In this document: positions 43,494-51,823 of the stretch, piece by piece
How positions within the stretch are numbered: position 1 is the stretch's first letter
Layout: each line of letters begins with the position of its first letter
Source: Pauljensenia sp902373545
GTDB taxonomy: Bacteria; Actinomycetota; Actinomycetes; Actinomycetales; Actinomycetaceae
Direction of reading: 5' to 3'
DNA length: 60,643 nucleotides
Assembly: GCF_041432775.1 (NCBI RefSeq)
Contig: NZ_JAPWAG010000013.1
Span: forward strand, 1-60,643
Notes under the pieces: model-generated
What the model was told of the DNA's origin: nothing
What the model saw: only the letters and a program-made list of their open reading frames with translations
The model's database searches: none
Position numbers and translations under genes: made by a program

Positions 43494-44960
43494 ATGGCCG
43501 AAGATTTTCTCGCGTCCGCCCTCGCTGCCGAGGCCTCGTCGCGCGCCCCGCAAGATCCCGACTACCCCCTCTTTCACGTCGCCCCGCCCGTGGGTCGACT
43601 GAATGACCCGAACGGCCTCATCGAGGTCGACGGCGTCTATCACGCGTTCTTCCAGTACACGCCCGAGCACCCGCGCCGACTCGTCTACTGGGGCCACGCC
43701 TCCTCGACCGACCTAACGCGCTGGGACTATCACGCCCCCGCGATCCTGCCCGACACCCACCAGGACGCCAACGGCGCCTACTCGGGCACGGCCATCGAGG
43801 TCGGCGACCACGTCGAGCTGTGGTACACAGGCAACTACAAGGACCCTGAGACGGGGGAGCGCGAGGCCACCCAGTGCGTCGTCACCACGACCGACATGGT
43901 CCACTTCGACAAGCTCGTGCCCCCGATCATCGAACGCCAGCCGGACGGCTACACGGCCCACTTCCGTGACCCGCAGGTGTGGCGCGACGCGGACGGCTCC
44001 TACCGGATGCTGCTCGGCGTCCAGCGCGAGAACCTCACGGGCGCGGCCCTGCTCTACCGCTCCACGGACCTGCGCGCGTGGGAGTGCGAGGGGGAGATGA
44101 CCTTCCCCGATGCCGGTGGCGCCTTTGATGCGTTCGGTTACATGTGGGAGTGCCCCAACCTCGTGCGTCTGACGGACGAGGAAACGGGGCAGGCTCACGA
44201 CGTGCTCATCTTCTGCCCGCAGGGCATCTCGCCCGAGCGCGAGGGCTTCGAGAACATCTTCCCGTGCGTCGCCATCGTCGGCGAGCTGGTGGGAACCGAG
44301 CTGCGGGGTGCCGATGGCTCCTTCGAGGAACTCGACCGTGGCACCGAGTTCTACGCGCCCCAGATCATGGCGCGCTCCGCCTCCTCGGACCCCGGCGCCC
44401 CGACCCTCCTCTTCGGCTGGGCTGGTAACGCCAGCGAGGACGACCAGCCCTCCATTGAGACCGGTGGCTGGGTACACTGCTTCACCGCCCCGCGTGCCCT
44501 GACCCTGCGCGCAGGCCGTGTCATCGCGCGCCCGTACCTGCCGGGCCTGCCGCTCGCCCCCGCGACCCTTGAGGGGGCGCCCACTGACGAGGCCGGGGCG
44601 CGCATCGTGGAGCTGGCCGACTCGCGCTCGTGGCGCCTGGCCTTCGATGCCTCCTATGAGGGGGCCCTGTCCGTGCGCATCGGCTCCGAATCCGGCCTGG
44701 AGATCACCCTGGAGGAGGGCCGTCTCACCGTCGACCTGACGGGCACGCGCTACCCCCACGGCGGCCGCCGCGTCGTCACCCTGGATGCGGGGGAGGCGTG
44801 CTGCGTCGAAATCCTCCACGACCGCTCCATCACCGAGATCTACCTCGGCGACGGCTCGCGCGTCTTCACGACCCGCAGCTTCCTGAACGGCGCGGGCGCC
44901 GGCGTGGCGCTTGAGGGTGGCGCGTCGGTGACGGACATTCGTGCGGTGCGCGCTGACTAA
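43494..44960 (+). CDS. GH32 beta-fructosidase / sucrose-6-phosphate hydrolase
   Basis: A 488-residue glycoside hydrolase that splits sucrose-6-phosphate into glucose-6-phosphate and fructose after PTS uptake. The nucleophile is Asp38 in LNDPNG; the transition-state stabiliser is in FRDPQVW and the acid/base Glu in MWECPNLV. A C-terminal beta-sandwich completes the usual two-domain form. No signal peptide is seen, so it acts in the cytosol. The ATG at 43494 is chosen because family similarity begins just after it; the ribosome site is poor. Its position before the sucrose PTS gene fixes the pathway. One exact 14-bp repeat copy is read as DEAGA near residue 365. Confidence 0.9.
   Translation: MAEDFLASALAAEASSRAPQDPDYPLFHVAPPVGRLNDPNGLIEVDGVYHAFFQYTPEHPRRLVYWGHASSTDLTRWDYHAPAILPDTHQDANGAYSGTAIEVGDHVELWYTGNYKDPETGEREATQCVVTTTDMVHFDKLVPPIIERQPDGYTAHFRDPQVWRDADGSYRMLLGVQRENLTGAALLYRSTDLRAWECEGEMTFPDAGGAFDAFGYMWECPNLVRLTDEETGQAHDVLIFCPQGISPEREGFENIFPCVAIVGELVGTELRGADGSFEELDRGTEFYAPQIMARSASSDPGAPTLLFGWAGNASEDDQPSIETGGWVHCFTAPRALTLRAGRVIARPYLPGLPLAPATLEGAPTDEAGARIVELADSRSWRLAFDASYEGALSVRIGSESGLEITLEEGRLTVDLTGTRYPHGGRRVVTLDAGEACCVEILHDRSITEIYLGDGSRVFTTRSFLNGAGAGVALEGGASVTDIRAVRAD
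44586..44599 (+). repeat. 14-bp dispersed repeat, exact copy
   Basis: GACGAGGCCGGGGC, in the linker before the C-terminal domain of the GH32 enzyme, read as DEAGA. Confidence 0.85.
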
Positions 44961-44971
44961 ACGACCCGAGA

Positions 44972-45007
44972 ACGAGGCCGTGGCTACCCAGGTGGCCACG
45001 GCCTCGT
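44972..45007. terminator. terminator built from an inverted pair of the 14-bp repeat
   Basis: ACGAGGCCGTGGC (44972-44984) pairs perfectly with GCCACGGCCTCGT (44995-45007) around a 10-nt loop, 12 bp after the GH32 stop. Both arms are the GTGGC variant of the dispersed repeat. Confidence 0.85.
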
Positions 45008-45008
45008 C
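44995..45008 (-). repeat. 14-bp dispersed repeat, GTGGC variant, exact
   Basis: Reads GACGAGGCCGTGGC on the minus strand and forms the right arm of the terminator; the left arm at 44971-44984 matches 13 of 14. Confidence 0.75.
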
Positions 45009-45058
45009 GCGTGTGGCGCGAGTCTCATTGCGCTGGCGTGAGATTTTTCCTGATCACC

Positions 45059-45088
45059 TTGCCAAAGGGGGTTCTGACGCCATAGTAT
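45059..45088 (+). promoter_or_regulatory. promoter of the sucrose PTS gene
   Basis: TTGCCA (45059-45064) and TAGTAT (45083-45088) with an 18-bp spacer. The same ATAGTATG context occurs before ptsH. Confidence 0.6.
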
Positions 45089-45103
45089 GTCAATCGATTG
45101 CTA
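45088..45103. promoter_or_regulatory. LacI-type operator over the PTS transcription start
   Basis: CAATCGATTG (45091-45100) is a perfect palindrome with the central CG of LacI-family operators, placed immediately after the -10 box. The LacI regulator encoded at 47831-48853 is the natural ligand (inference). Confidence 0.65.
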
Positions 45104-45170
45104 CACACCGCCCAGCGCGGCGTAACAATGGCGTTGCGCGTGGGGTTTTGAGAAAGGAATGTGGTCGGCA

Positions 45171-47174
45171 ATGGATCACGCCAAGGTGGCAGGAGAGGTC
45201 GTCGAAGCAGTCGGCGGCGCATCCAACATCAGCGCAGCAGCACACTGCGCAACCCGTCTCCGCCTGGTGATCGCGGACGAGTCCAAGATCAACCAGCAGG
45301 CCCTCGACGACAACGAAGATCTGAAGGGGACGTTCGCCGCCGGCGGCATGTTCCAGATCATCGTCGGTCCCGGCGATGTTGACCAGGTCTACGCCAACAT
45401 GGTTGCGAACCATGGCGTACGTGAGGTCTCCAAGGATGAGGCCAAGGAAGAAGCCGAAAAGGGCGGAAACCTGTTCTCGCGCTTCATCAAGATGATCGCC
45501 GACATCTTCGTTCCGATCCTCCCGGCGCTGGTCGCCGGCGGTCTGATGATGGCCATCAACAACGTCATGACTGCTGAGGGTCTGTTCGGAGCGCAGTCGC
45601 TGACCCAGATGTACCCGGGCATCGCTGACTATGCGGCCCTCATCAACATGGTCTCCTCCGCCGCCTTCGCCTCGCTGCCGGTCCTCGTCGGCTTCTCCGC
45701 CGCCAAGCGCTTCGGTGGCAACGTCTACCTCGGTGCCGCGATCGGTGCGGCTATGGTGTCGTCCGACCTCCTCAACGCCTGGAATACGGGCGCGGCTCTC
45801 GCCGGTGAAGCAACGGTGAGCTACTGGCACATCTTCGGCATGGACGTCGCCAAGATCGGTTACCAGGCGCAGGTCATTCCGACCCTGGCTGTCACCTACG
45901 TTATGTGCCTCATCGAGAAGAACCTGCACAAGGTTCTCAAGGGCACCGCGGACTTCCTGCTCACCCCGCTCATCACGATGCTGGTCACCGGCTTCCTGGC
46001 CTTCACGATCATCGGTCCCGTTACCCGCGTGGCAGCCGAGTACCTGACCTGGGGCATTAACTGGACCTACTCGACCCTCGGCGTCTTCGGTGGTCTTCTC
46101 TTCGGCCTCGTCTACAGCCCGATCGTCGTGACCGGCCTGCACCAGTCCTTCCCCGCCATCGAAATCCCGCTCCTGCCCGTCAACGGCGGCGTCGGCGACT
46201 TCATCTTCCCCGTCGCCTCCATGGCGAACGTCGCGCAGGGCGCGGCTGCCCTGGCCGTCTTCTTCAAGACCCGCGACGCCAAGCTCAAGGGCCTGGCCGG
46301 CGCGGGTGGCGCCTCCGCCGTCTTCGGCATCACCGAGCCCGCCATCTTCGGCGTCAACCTGCGCCTGCGCTGGCCCTTCTTCTGCGCCATGGCAGCTGCC
46401 GCCATCGGCTCTGCGGGCGTCGCCCTGCTGAACGTGCGCGGTCAGGCCCTCGGCGCGGCCGGCTTCGTCGGCTTCGTGTCGATCGTGCCGAAGTCGATCC
46501 CGGCCTACCTGGCCCTCGAGGTCCTCGTGTTCGTCCTGTCCTTCGGCTTCACCTTCGCCTACGCCATGACGCGCGGCAAGGCTGACATGGAGGGCCGCGC
46601 GCCCGCGAAGAAGGAGGCTGTCGTGGCCGCCGCGGTCGCGGCTCCCGCTGGCGGTGCGGCTCCTGCCGCCGCGCCCGCCCCGGTTCCGTCCTTCTCTGAC
46701 GAGGCCAAGGCTGACCTCTCCGTCAGCTCGCCGCTGGCAGGTACCGTGGTTCCGCTGGAGCAGGTGAAGGACGAGTCCTTCGCCAAGGGCATGCTCGGCC
46801 CCGGCATCGGTATCGAGCCTGCCGACGGCCTGGTCGTCGCTCCCTTCGACGGCAAGGTGACGGTTGCCTTCCCGACCGGCCACGCCTACGGCTTGAAGTC
46901 CGCTTCCGGCGTCCAGGTCCTCATCCACGTCGGCATGGACACCGTCAAGCTGGATGGCAAGGGCTTCACGCCTCGCGTCGCCAAGGGTGACATCGTGCGC
47001 CGCGGCGATGTTCTCGCCGAGGTTGACCTCGACGTGATCCGCGCCGCCGGCTACGAGACCATCACGCCCGTCGTCGTGACGAACAAGAAGAAGCTCGGCC
47101 CGGTGACCCCGGTCGCCAGCGGGCAGATTCAGCGCGGCGACGCGCTGCTCGACGTGGCCCCCAAGGAAGCCTGA
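45171..47174 (+). CDS. sucrose-type PTS enzyme IIBCA
   Basis: A 667-residue fused permease of the glucose/sucrose PTS family that imports and phosphorylates sugar. The EIIB domain (1-85) has the phospho-Cys26 in AAHCATRLRLV. The EIIC domain (about 105-455) has ten hydrophobic spans and the family motif GITEPAIFGVNLR. An Ala/Pro linker leads to the EIIA domain (about 510-660) with the active His in VLIHVGMDTVKL. The ATG at 45171 begins the conserved sequence; AAAGGA lies about 13 bases upstream, slightly far. With the GH32 enzyme upstream, sucrose is the likely substrate. Phosphate arrives from the HPr and Enzyme I encoded nearby. Confidence 0.92.
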   Translation: MDHAKVAGEVVEAVGGASNISAAAHCATRLRLVIADESKINQQALDDNEDLKGTFAAGGMFQIIVGPGDVDQVYANMVANHGVREVSKDEAKEEAEKGGNLFSRFIKMIADIFVPILPALVAGGLMMAINNVMTAEGLFGAQSLTQMYPGIADYAALINMVSSAAFASLPVLVGFSAAKRFGGNVYLGAAIGAAMVSSDLLNAWNTGAALAGEATVSYWHIFGMDVAKIGYQAQVIPTLAVTYVMCLIEKNLHKVLKGTADFLLTPLITMLVTGFLAFTIIGPVTRVAAEYLTWGINWTYSTLGVFGGLLFGLVYSPIVVTGLHQSFPAIEIPLLPVNGGVGDFIFPVASMANVAQGAAALAVFFKTRDAKLKGLAGAGGASAVFGITEPAIFGVNLRLRWPFFCAMAAAAIGSAGVALLNVRGQALGAAGFVGFVSIVPKSIPAYLALEVLVFVLSFGFTFAYAMTRGKADMEGRAPAKKEAVVAAAVAAPAGGAAPAAAPAPVPSFSDEAKADLSVSSPLAGTVVPLEQVKDESFAKGMLGPGIGIEPADGLVVAPFDGKVTVAFPTGHAYGLKSASGVQVLIHVGMDTVKLDGKGFTPRVAKGDIVRRGDVLAEVDLDVIRAAGYETITPVVVTNKKKLGPVTPVASGQIQRGDALLDVAPKEA

Positions 47175-47421
47175 GCCTTCCGGGAGTCAGTCTCGACGTA
47201 ACGGGTGGGCGGCATCAGCATCGCGCTGGTGCCGCCCACCGTTTGTCTGCTCTCGTGGGGCCCTCTGCGTGCTGGCTGCCGGCGCGGAGATATGGTCGGC
47301 GATTGCGATGAGGGTTTGCGGCGCGCTGAATGATCAGTGGGGGCCTTGTGTGAACGAAAGGGGGCACCTGCGCCCTTGAGGTGGTGGTGTTAACCCCTTC
47401 AGGCGCAGTTGGACCCTACTA

Positions 47422-47453
47422 GTGGAGCGTGGGCGGGGGCGCCCACGCTCCAC
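47422..47453. terminator. strong hairpin flanked by inverted GTTAACCCCT repeats
   Basis: A perfect 14-bp stem (47422-47435 with 47440-47453) on a GGGG loop. It is framed by GTTAACCCCT at 47389-47398 and its inverse at 47457-47466; GGGTTAACGTG recurs directly at 47459-47469 and 47500-47510. It may end transcription from both sides. Confidence 0.65.
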
Positions 47454-47562
47454 CTCAGGGGTTAACGTGTGCAGTGAAGGGCTAAGGCGCCCACCTATCG
47501 GGTTAACGTGCGCGGCGCCGACGGGATTGTTTGTTGACGCACGCTGGGCAGCTGATGTGTTC

Positions 47563-47701
47563 GCAAATAAGGGCCGAACAGGCAGATAGGTGGCGAACAT
47601 GCGGATAGGATCTGCATAGGCGGATAGGTTATGACGATGCGGATAGCTTATTAGCCTATCCGCACGCCACTAACCTATCCATATGTCGATAACCTATCCG
47701 C
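47563..47701. repeat. 9-bp word GCGGATAGG repeated at 19-bp period
   Basis: Forward copies start at 47582, 47601, 47620 and 47639 (GCAGATAGG, GCGGATAGG, GCGGATAGG, GCGGATAGC), with a decayed copy GCAAATAAG at 47563. Inverse copies (CCTATCCGC or CCTATCCAT) start at 47655, 47674 and 47693. Every interval within each orientation is exactly 19 bp. The two halves meet in an 8-bp hairpin at 47639-47663. Confidence 0.85.
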
Positions 47702-47830
47702 ATGCGCATCTGTGGCCCCTCGCCGGGCAAGAAATAAACCAGGTCAGCGGCGAGCGCCTCGCAGCACGTGATGTCAAGTCCCGGCTTTTGTGTAGGGATG
47801 TTTAGGCCGCTTTCTTTCGTGTTGAGGCGC

Positions 47831-48853
47831 TCAGGCGCTGATCGAACGCCCGGGAATCAGCGTGCCCGGGAATTCGAGCGTGGGAGCGGGGCTCTCCCCG
47901 GCCTCGTCAATGGGGCGAGGAAGTGTGCCCTCCATCTGCTCGAGGAGGATATCGACGGCGGCCTGGGCAATCTGGCTGATGGGCTGCCTGATGGTCGCCA
48001 GGTGCGGTAGGGCGCGGCGCATGGTCTCGGTGCCGTCGAAACCGATGATGGACAGGTCGCCGGGGACGGACAGGTCGCGGGTGTGCGCCCATTCGAGGAC
48101 TTCCGCGGCGGCCAGGTCATCGGTGGCGAAGACGGCGTCGATGGGGGAGCGGGCGCACGCCTGGTCGAGGCTGCTCTGCACCAACGCGAAGCGCTGGGGT
48201 GTGGGCGTATCGAATGGAATGGTGACGATGCGAGGCTCGAGGCCGGCGCGTTCGATCTCGGCGCAGTATCCGGCCTCGCGCAGGTTGCGCGGGCCCGAGC
48301 GTGAGGTGAGTAGCAGGGGATGGCGGCACCCCGCGTCGAGGAGTGCACGGGTGGCCAGTGCGCCGGCGTCCCGGTTGGCGCAGCGCACGTTCGGGATCGA
48401 CGGGCTGAGTTCGCGGTCGATGGTCACCAGGGGCATGCGGATCGTGTCGTATTCGCTCAGTCCCTCGTTGTGGGCGCCGGAAATGATGCCATCGACGCGG
48501 TTGCCCACGAGAAGGGACAGGTATTCGCGTTCGCGCTCGGCTCGTCCCATCGAGTTGCAGATGAGGATGCGGTACCCCGCCTCGGCGAGGGCATTTTCGA
48601 CCTCGACGGCGAGCTCGCCGAAGAAAGGCAGGGAGACGGCGGGCACGATGAGACCCACGGTCTGGGTGCTCTTGCCGTGCAGGGCGCGCGCCAGCGAATT
48701 GGGACGGTAGCCCAGGGTCTTGATGGCGTCGGCGACACTGCGCTTGGTCTTCTCTGACAGGTAGCCCCGGTTGTTGAGAACGCGCGAGACGGTGGTCGGG
48801 CTGACGCCAGCGAGCTGGGCGACGTCGGCCAGCGTAGGTTCGCGGGAGCTCAT
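47831..48853 (-). CDS. LacI-family sugar regulator, probable sucrose repressor
   Basis: A 340-residue repressor. The N-terminal helix-turn-helix and hinge read TLADVAQLAGVSPTTVSRVLNN and NSLARAL; the rest is a periplasmic-binding-protein-like effector domain with TDDLAAAEVLEWA and IIGFDGTE. AAAGGAAAG precedes the ATG. It is divergent from ptsH and convergent with the sucrose PTS gene, whose promoter carries a matching operator. An imperfect CAATACGCGTTG site at 48946-48957 could allow self-control, but is weak. A 13-of-14 copy of the dispersed repeat is coded near its C-terminus. Confidence 0.9.
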   Translation of the reverse strand: MSSREPTLADVAQLAGVSPTTVSRVLNNRGYLSEKTKRSVADAIKTLGYRPNSLARALHGKSTQTVGLIVPAVSLPFFGELAVEVENALAEAGYRILICNSMGRAEREREYLSLLVGNRVDGIISGAHNEGLSEYDTIRMPLVTIDRELSPSIPNVRCANRDAGALATRALLDAGCRHPLLLTSRSGPRNLREAGYCAEIERAGLEPRIVTIPFDTPTPQRFALVQSSLDQACARSPIDAVFATDDLAAAEVLEWAHTRDLSVPGDLSIIGFDGTETMRRALPHLATIRQPISQIAQAAVDILLEQMEGTLPRPIDEAGESPAPTLEFPGTLIPGRSISA

Positions 48854-49069
48854 GCTCGCTTTCCTTTCGTTGGTACCTCTCCAGTCTAGTCGGTGTGAGC
48901 CAGCTAGGTCGAGCGTCTCACGGACGAGGCCGGTGAGTGTCTAGTCAATACGCGTTGTTACGTGTCGGGCTGGGGGCATGAAAAGGATGGTTTTTTGGCA
49001 TTTATGAGGGTGATTCATCCCATCTGGCCGCGTTGTGGGATCGGGTTTTCAAATCAGTGCACTACGTCA

Positions 49070-49075
49070 TAGTAT
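49070..49075 (+). promoter_or_regulatory. -10 box of ptsH
   Basis: TAGTAT lies about 59 bp before the ptsH start with a weak TTTCAA 17 bp upstream; the ATAGTATG context is shared with the sucrose PTS promoter. Confidence 0.45.
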
Positions 49076-49133
49076 GGGCGCAACGGGTCCCTGTGTCTCA
49101 CGATGGACATGCCCGCATTCGAAAGGAACGACT

Positions 49134-49400
49134 ATGATTTCCCGCACCGTTGCAATTGGTTCCTCCGTTGGCCTTCATGCACGTCCCGCTTCCGTCCTCG
49201 CCGAGGCTGTCGATGACTCGGGCGTCGAGGTCACCATTGCGTTCGATGGCGAGGAGGCTGACGCCGCGTCGCTCCTCGAGATCATGACGCTGGGCGCCAA
49301 GCACGGCGACGTTGTCACCCTGTCCACCGAGGATGACGGCGCGGGCGAGGTGCTTGACTCGCTCGTCGAGCTGCTCTCGCGCGATCTTGATCAGGAGTGA
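49134..49400 (+). CDS. ptsH: phosphocarrier protein HPr
   Basis: An 88-residue PTS carrier that passes phosphate from Enzyme I to the EIIA domains. The phosphorylated residue is His15 in VGLHARPAS. Ser46 in AASLLEIMTLG is at the regulatory position used by HPr kinase in firmicutes; no such kinase is seen here. AAAGGAAC precedes the ATG, and the open frame further upstream is non-coding. The Enzyme I gene starts 4 bp after its stop. Confidence 0.95.
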   Translation: MISRTVAIGSSVGLHARPASVLAEAVDDSGVEVTIAFDGEEADAASLLEIMTLGAKHGDVVTLSTEDDGAGEVLDSLVELLSRDLDQE

Positions 49401-49404
49401 GCTA

Positions 49405-51087
49405 ATGGCGACGCACGACGTTTTGCACGGCATCGGTGTTTCCGCCGGTACCGCTGCTGCGCCCGCCGCGATCGTCCAGCCTGCGCCCGGCGTTGACACG
49501 TCGGAGCCGGGCAGCGTTGATGCTGCCGCCGACGGCGCGCGCGTCCGTGAGGCGCTTGCTGCCGTTTCCTCGCGCCTGAGTGAGCGCGCGGCAAAGGCGC
49601 CGGAAGAGACGAAGGCAATCCTGAAGGCCACGGCTCAGCTCGCGGGCGACCGCGGTCTGGCCAAGGCCGTTGACAAGAAGCTCAAGAAGGGTCTGGGTCT
49701 GACCCAGGCCGTCCATGACGCTGTTGAGGACTACGCGCAGATGCTGCGCGGCCTGGGCGGCTACATGGCGGAGCGCGCGACCGACCTGTACGACGTGCGC
49801 GACCGTGCGATCTGCGAGCTGCGTGGCCTGCCCGAGCCGGGCGTGCCCGCGTTCGAGGGCACGGTCATCCTGGTGGCCCGCGATCTGGCTCCCGCCGAGA
49901 CCGCGACGCTGAACCCGGATACCGTCCTGGGCATCATCACCGAGGTTGGTGGCCCCACGTCGCACACGGCGATCCTGGCCGCTCAGCTGGGTATTCCCGC
50001 GATCGTCAAGTGCGAGGGAATCATGGACGTCGAAGAGGGTACAGCGCTGGCCCTCGACGGCGGCGTCGGCGAGGTCATCGTCGCCCCGACCGAGGCCGAG
50101 GTCACCCTGCTCAAGGAGCGTTCGCTACGTCGTGCGCAGGCGCTGGCCGGTTCGACCGGCAAGGGCGCGACCTTCGACGGCTACCCCGTCAAGCTCTTGG
50201 CCAACATCGGCACGGTCGATGACGCGCTTAAGGCCTCCAAGGTGGACCTGGAGGGCTCGGGCTTGTTCCGCACGGAGTTCCTGTTCCTGGAACGCGCGGA
50301 CGCCCCCTCCCTCGAGGAGCAGACGGACACCTACACGAAGGTCCTCCAGGCCTTCGGTGACCGTCGCGTTGTCGTGCGTACCCTGGACGCGGGCGCTGAC
50401 AAGCCGCTGAGCTTCGCGGACCTGGGTGCCGAGGAGAACCCCGCCCTGGGCGTGCGTGGCCTGCGCCTGTGCCAGAGGCGTGAGGATCTCATCGACACGC
50501 AGCTGCAGGCCCTCGCGGCCGCCTACAAGGCGACCGGCGCGGAGCTGTGGGTGATGGCCCCCATGGTCGCTACCGCCAGCGAAGCTAAGTGGTTCGCTGA
50601 CAAGGCGCGCGGCTACGGCCTGCCCAAGGTCGGCATCATGATCGAGGTGCCCGCAGCCGCCCTGCGCGCCGAGCAGCTCCTGTCGATCGTGGACTTCGCG
50701 TCCATCGGCACGAACGACCTGACGCAGTACACGATGGCGGCGGACCGCCTGGACGGAAACCTGGCGACCCTGCTCAACCCGTGGCAGCCGGCCGTCCTCG
50801 AAATGATCCGTCACGCCTGCAATGGTGGTCGTGCGACGGGCAAGCCGATCGGCGTGTGTGGCGAGGCCGGCGGCGACCCGCTGTTGGCTCTGGTCCTCAC
50901 GGGCCTGGGTGTCGCCTCGCTGTCGATGGCACCCTCCAAGGTCAACGCGGTCCGTGCGGCCCTGCGCATGCACGACCTGGCGACCTGCCAGCAGATGGCT
51001 GCTTTCGCGGTGGATGCTCCCAACGCGAAGGAAGGACGCGAGAACGTCCTGAAGCTGGTCGCTCCGTCGATGCTGGATCTCCTGTGA
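49405..51087 (+). CDS. ptsI: PTS Enzyme I (phosphoenolpyruvate-protein phosphotransferase)
   Basis: A 560-residue cytosolic enzyme that takes phosphate from PEP and gives it to HPr. The swivelling phospho-histidine domain has the active His in GGPTSHTAILAAQLGIP. The C-terminal barrel shows FRTEFLFLER, VVRTLDAGADKPL and the active-site GTNDLTQYTMA and CGEAGGDP. GGAG lies 7 bases upstream of the ATG at 49405. It forms an operon with ptsH and ends at a strong terminator. It serves the sucrose EIIBCA encoded upstream and other PTS permeases elsewhere. Confidence 0.95.
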   Translation: MATHDVLHGIGVSAGTAAAPAAIVQPAPGVDTSEPGSVDAAADGARVREALAAVSSRLSERAAKAPEETKAILKATAQLAGDRGLAKAVDKKLKKGLGLTQAVHDAVEDYAQMLRGLGGYMAERATDLYDVRDRAICELRGLPEPGVPAFEGTVILVARDLAPAETATLNPDTVLGIITEVGGPTSHTAILAAQLGIPAIVKCEGIMDVEEGTALALDGGVGEVIVAPTEAEVTLLKERSLRRAQALAGSTGKGATFDGYPVKLLANIGTVDDALKASKVDLEGSGLFRTEFLFLERADAPSLEEQTDTYTKVLQAFGDRRVVVRTLDAGADKPLSFADLGAEENPALGVRGLRLCQRREDLIDTQLQALAAAYKATGAELWVMAPMVATASEAKWFADKARGYGLPKVGIMIEVPAAALRAEQLLSIVDFASIGTNDLTQYTMAADRLDGNLATLLNPWQPAVLEMIRHACNGGRATGKPIGVCGEAGGDPLLALVLTGLGVASLSMAPSKVNAVRAALRMHDLATCQQMAAFAVDAPNAKEGRENVLKLVAPSMLDLL

Positions 51088-51113
51088 TCCGCGGCTTGTA
51101 GCCACGTCGTAAA

Positions 51114-51151
51114 CGGTGGGCCCGGGAACCAATCGGTTCCCGGGCCCACCG
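51114..51151. terminator. bidirectional terminator after ptsI
   Basis: A perfect 17-bp stem (51114-51130 with 51135-51151) on an AATC loop between convergent genes. Confidence 0.9.
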
Positions 51152-51182
51152 CCGTATGCAACGCCGCTTGGCGGCGCATCAA

Positions 51183-51809
51183 TTATTTCGTGGTGCCAGC
51201 CGCCTCTGTTCCGGGAGTCTTCTTCTTGGAACGCCCGGAGAAGATCGCGGTCAGAATCAGGATGATGCCGAGGGCCGCGATAGCGCTGATGCCGAGCACC
51301 GGCAGGTTGAAGGTCGTGATGTAGGCTTCGGCGATCAGGAACGCCCCGACCATGCACACGAGGATCGCCCAGACGAACGCGCCGACGCGCACACCCCTGC
51401 TGGGCGCCTCGGGCAGGTCGTGATAGTTGGTGGGCGAGGCAGGCGCGCTCCACGTCTGCGCGCCGTTGCCACCCGGCGTTGCTCCCGGCGCCCCGGTGGG
51501 TGCTCCCGAGGGAGCCTGCGAGCGAGAGCCAGCCCCGGCCTCGTATCCCGAAGCCCCGGAAGTCCCGAAAGGAGTGGTGGCCGCGGTCGGCGCCGTCTCA
51601 CCCGTGGACGCCGGATCGAAGGCTGTGCGACTCCCAGATGCGGTGGCACCCTCGTTCTCGCGGAAGACCGCGAGCGGATCGGAGGACGGCGTCTCCAGGG
51701 TCGGCTCCGAGGACGTGGGCAAGGTGCTCGTCACGTCCACCTCGGGGTACTGCGAGGTGACGTCGATCCCGGTGAACTGATCGGTAGCGTCGTTCTTGGA
51801 GGTAGTCAT
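51183..51809 (-). CDS. two-span membrane protein with disordered N-terminus
   Basis: A 208-residue protein. The first 130 residues are disordered, rich in Ser, Thr, Pro and Gly. Two membrane spans follow (VGAFVWAILVCMVGAFLIAE and ISAIAALGIILILTAIFSG), and then a basic tail. No enzymatic motif is seen. AGGAAACGACC precedes the ATG at 51809, 14 bp after the stop of the PspC-domain gene, so both are one transcript. A structural partner in the PspC envelope-stress group is likely from context only. One 13-of-14 repeat copy (51532-51545) is coded as YEAGA. Confidence 0.8.
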   Translation of the reverse strand: MTTSKNDATDQFTGIDVTSQYPEVDVTSTLPTSSEPTLETPSSDPLAVFRENEGATASGSRTAFDPASTGETAPTAATTPFGTSGASGYEAGAGSRSQAPSGAPTGAPGATPGGNGAQTWSAPASPTNYHDLPEAPSRGVRVGAFVWAILVCMVGAFLIAEAYITTFNLPVLGISAIAALGIILILTAIFSGRSKKKTPGTEAAGTTK

Positions 51810-51823
51810 GGTCGTTTCCTTCC

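Larger units (their letters stand above)
47175..47830. other. 655-bp non-coding stretch rich in ordered repeats
   Basis: It lies between the convergent stops of the PTS and regulator genes. It contains GTTAAC-based repeats and a strong hairpin (47389-47513) and an array of a 9-bp word with a 19-bp period (47563-47701). The 19-bp period rules out an in-frame peptide repeat, and no ribosome site supports the open frames present. Confidence 0.7.

Noticed and set aside
47334..47600. 88-residue minus-strand open frame in the sucrose intergenic region
   Set aside because: No ribosome site, it runs through the hairpin and repeat words, and the repeat period is not a multiple of three.
47563..47701. 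CRISPR array
   Set aside because: The repeat is 9 bp with 10-bp intervals and reverses orientation midway; no cas genes are present.
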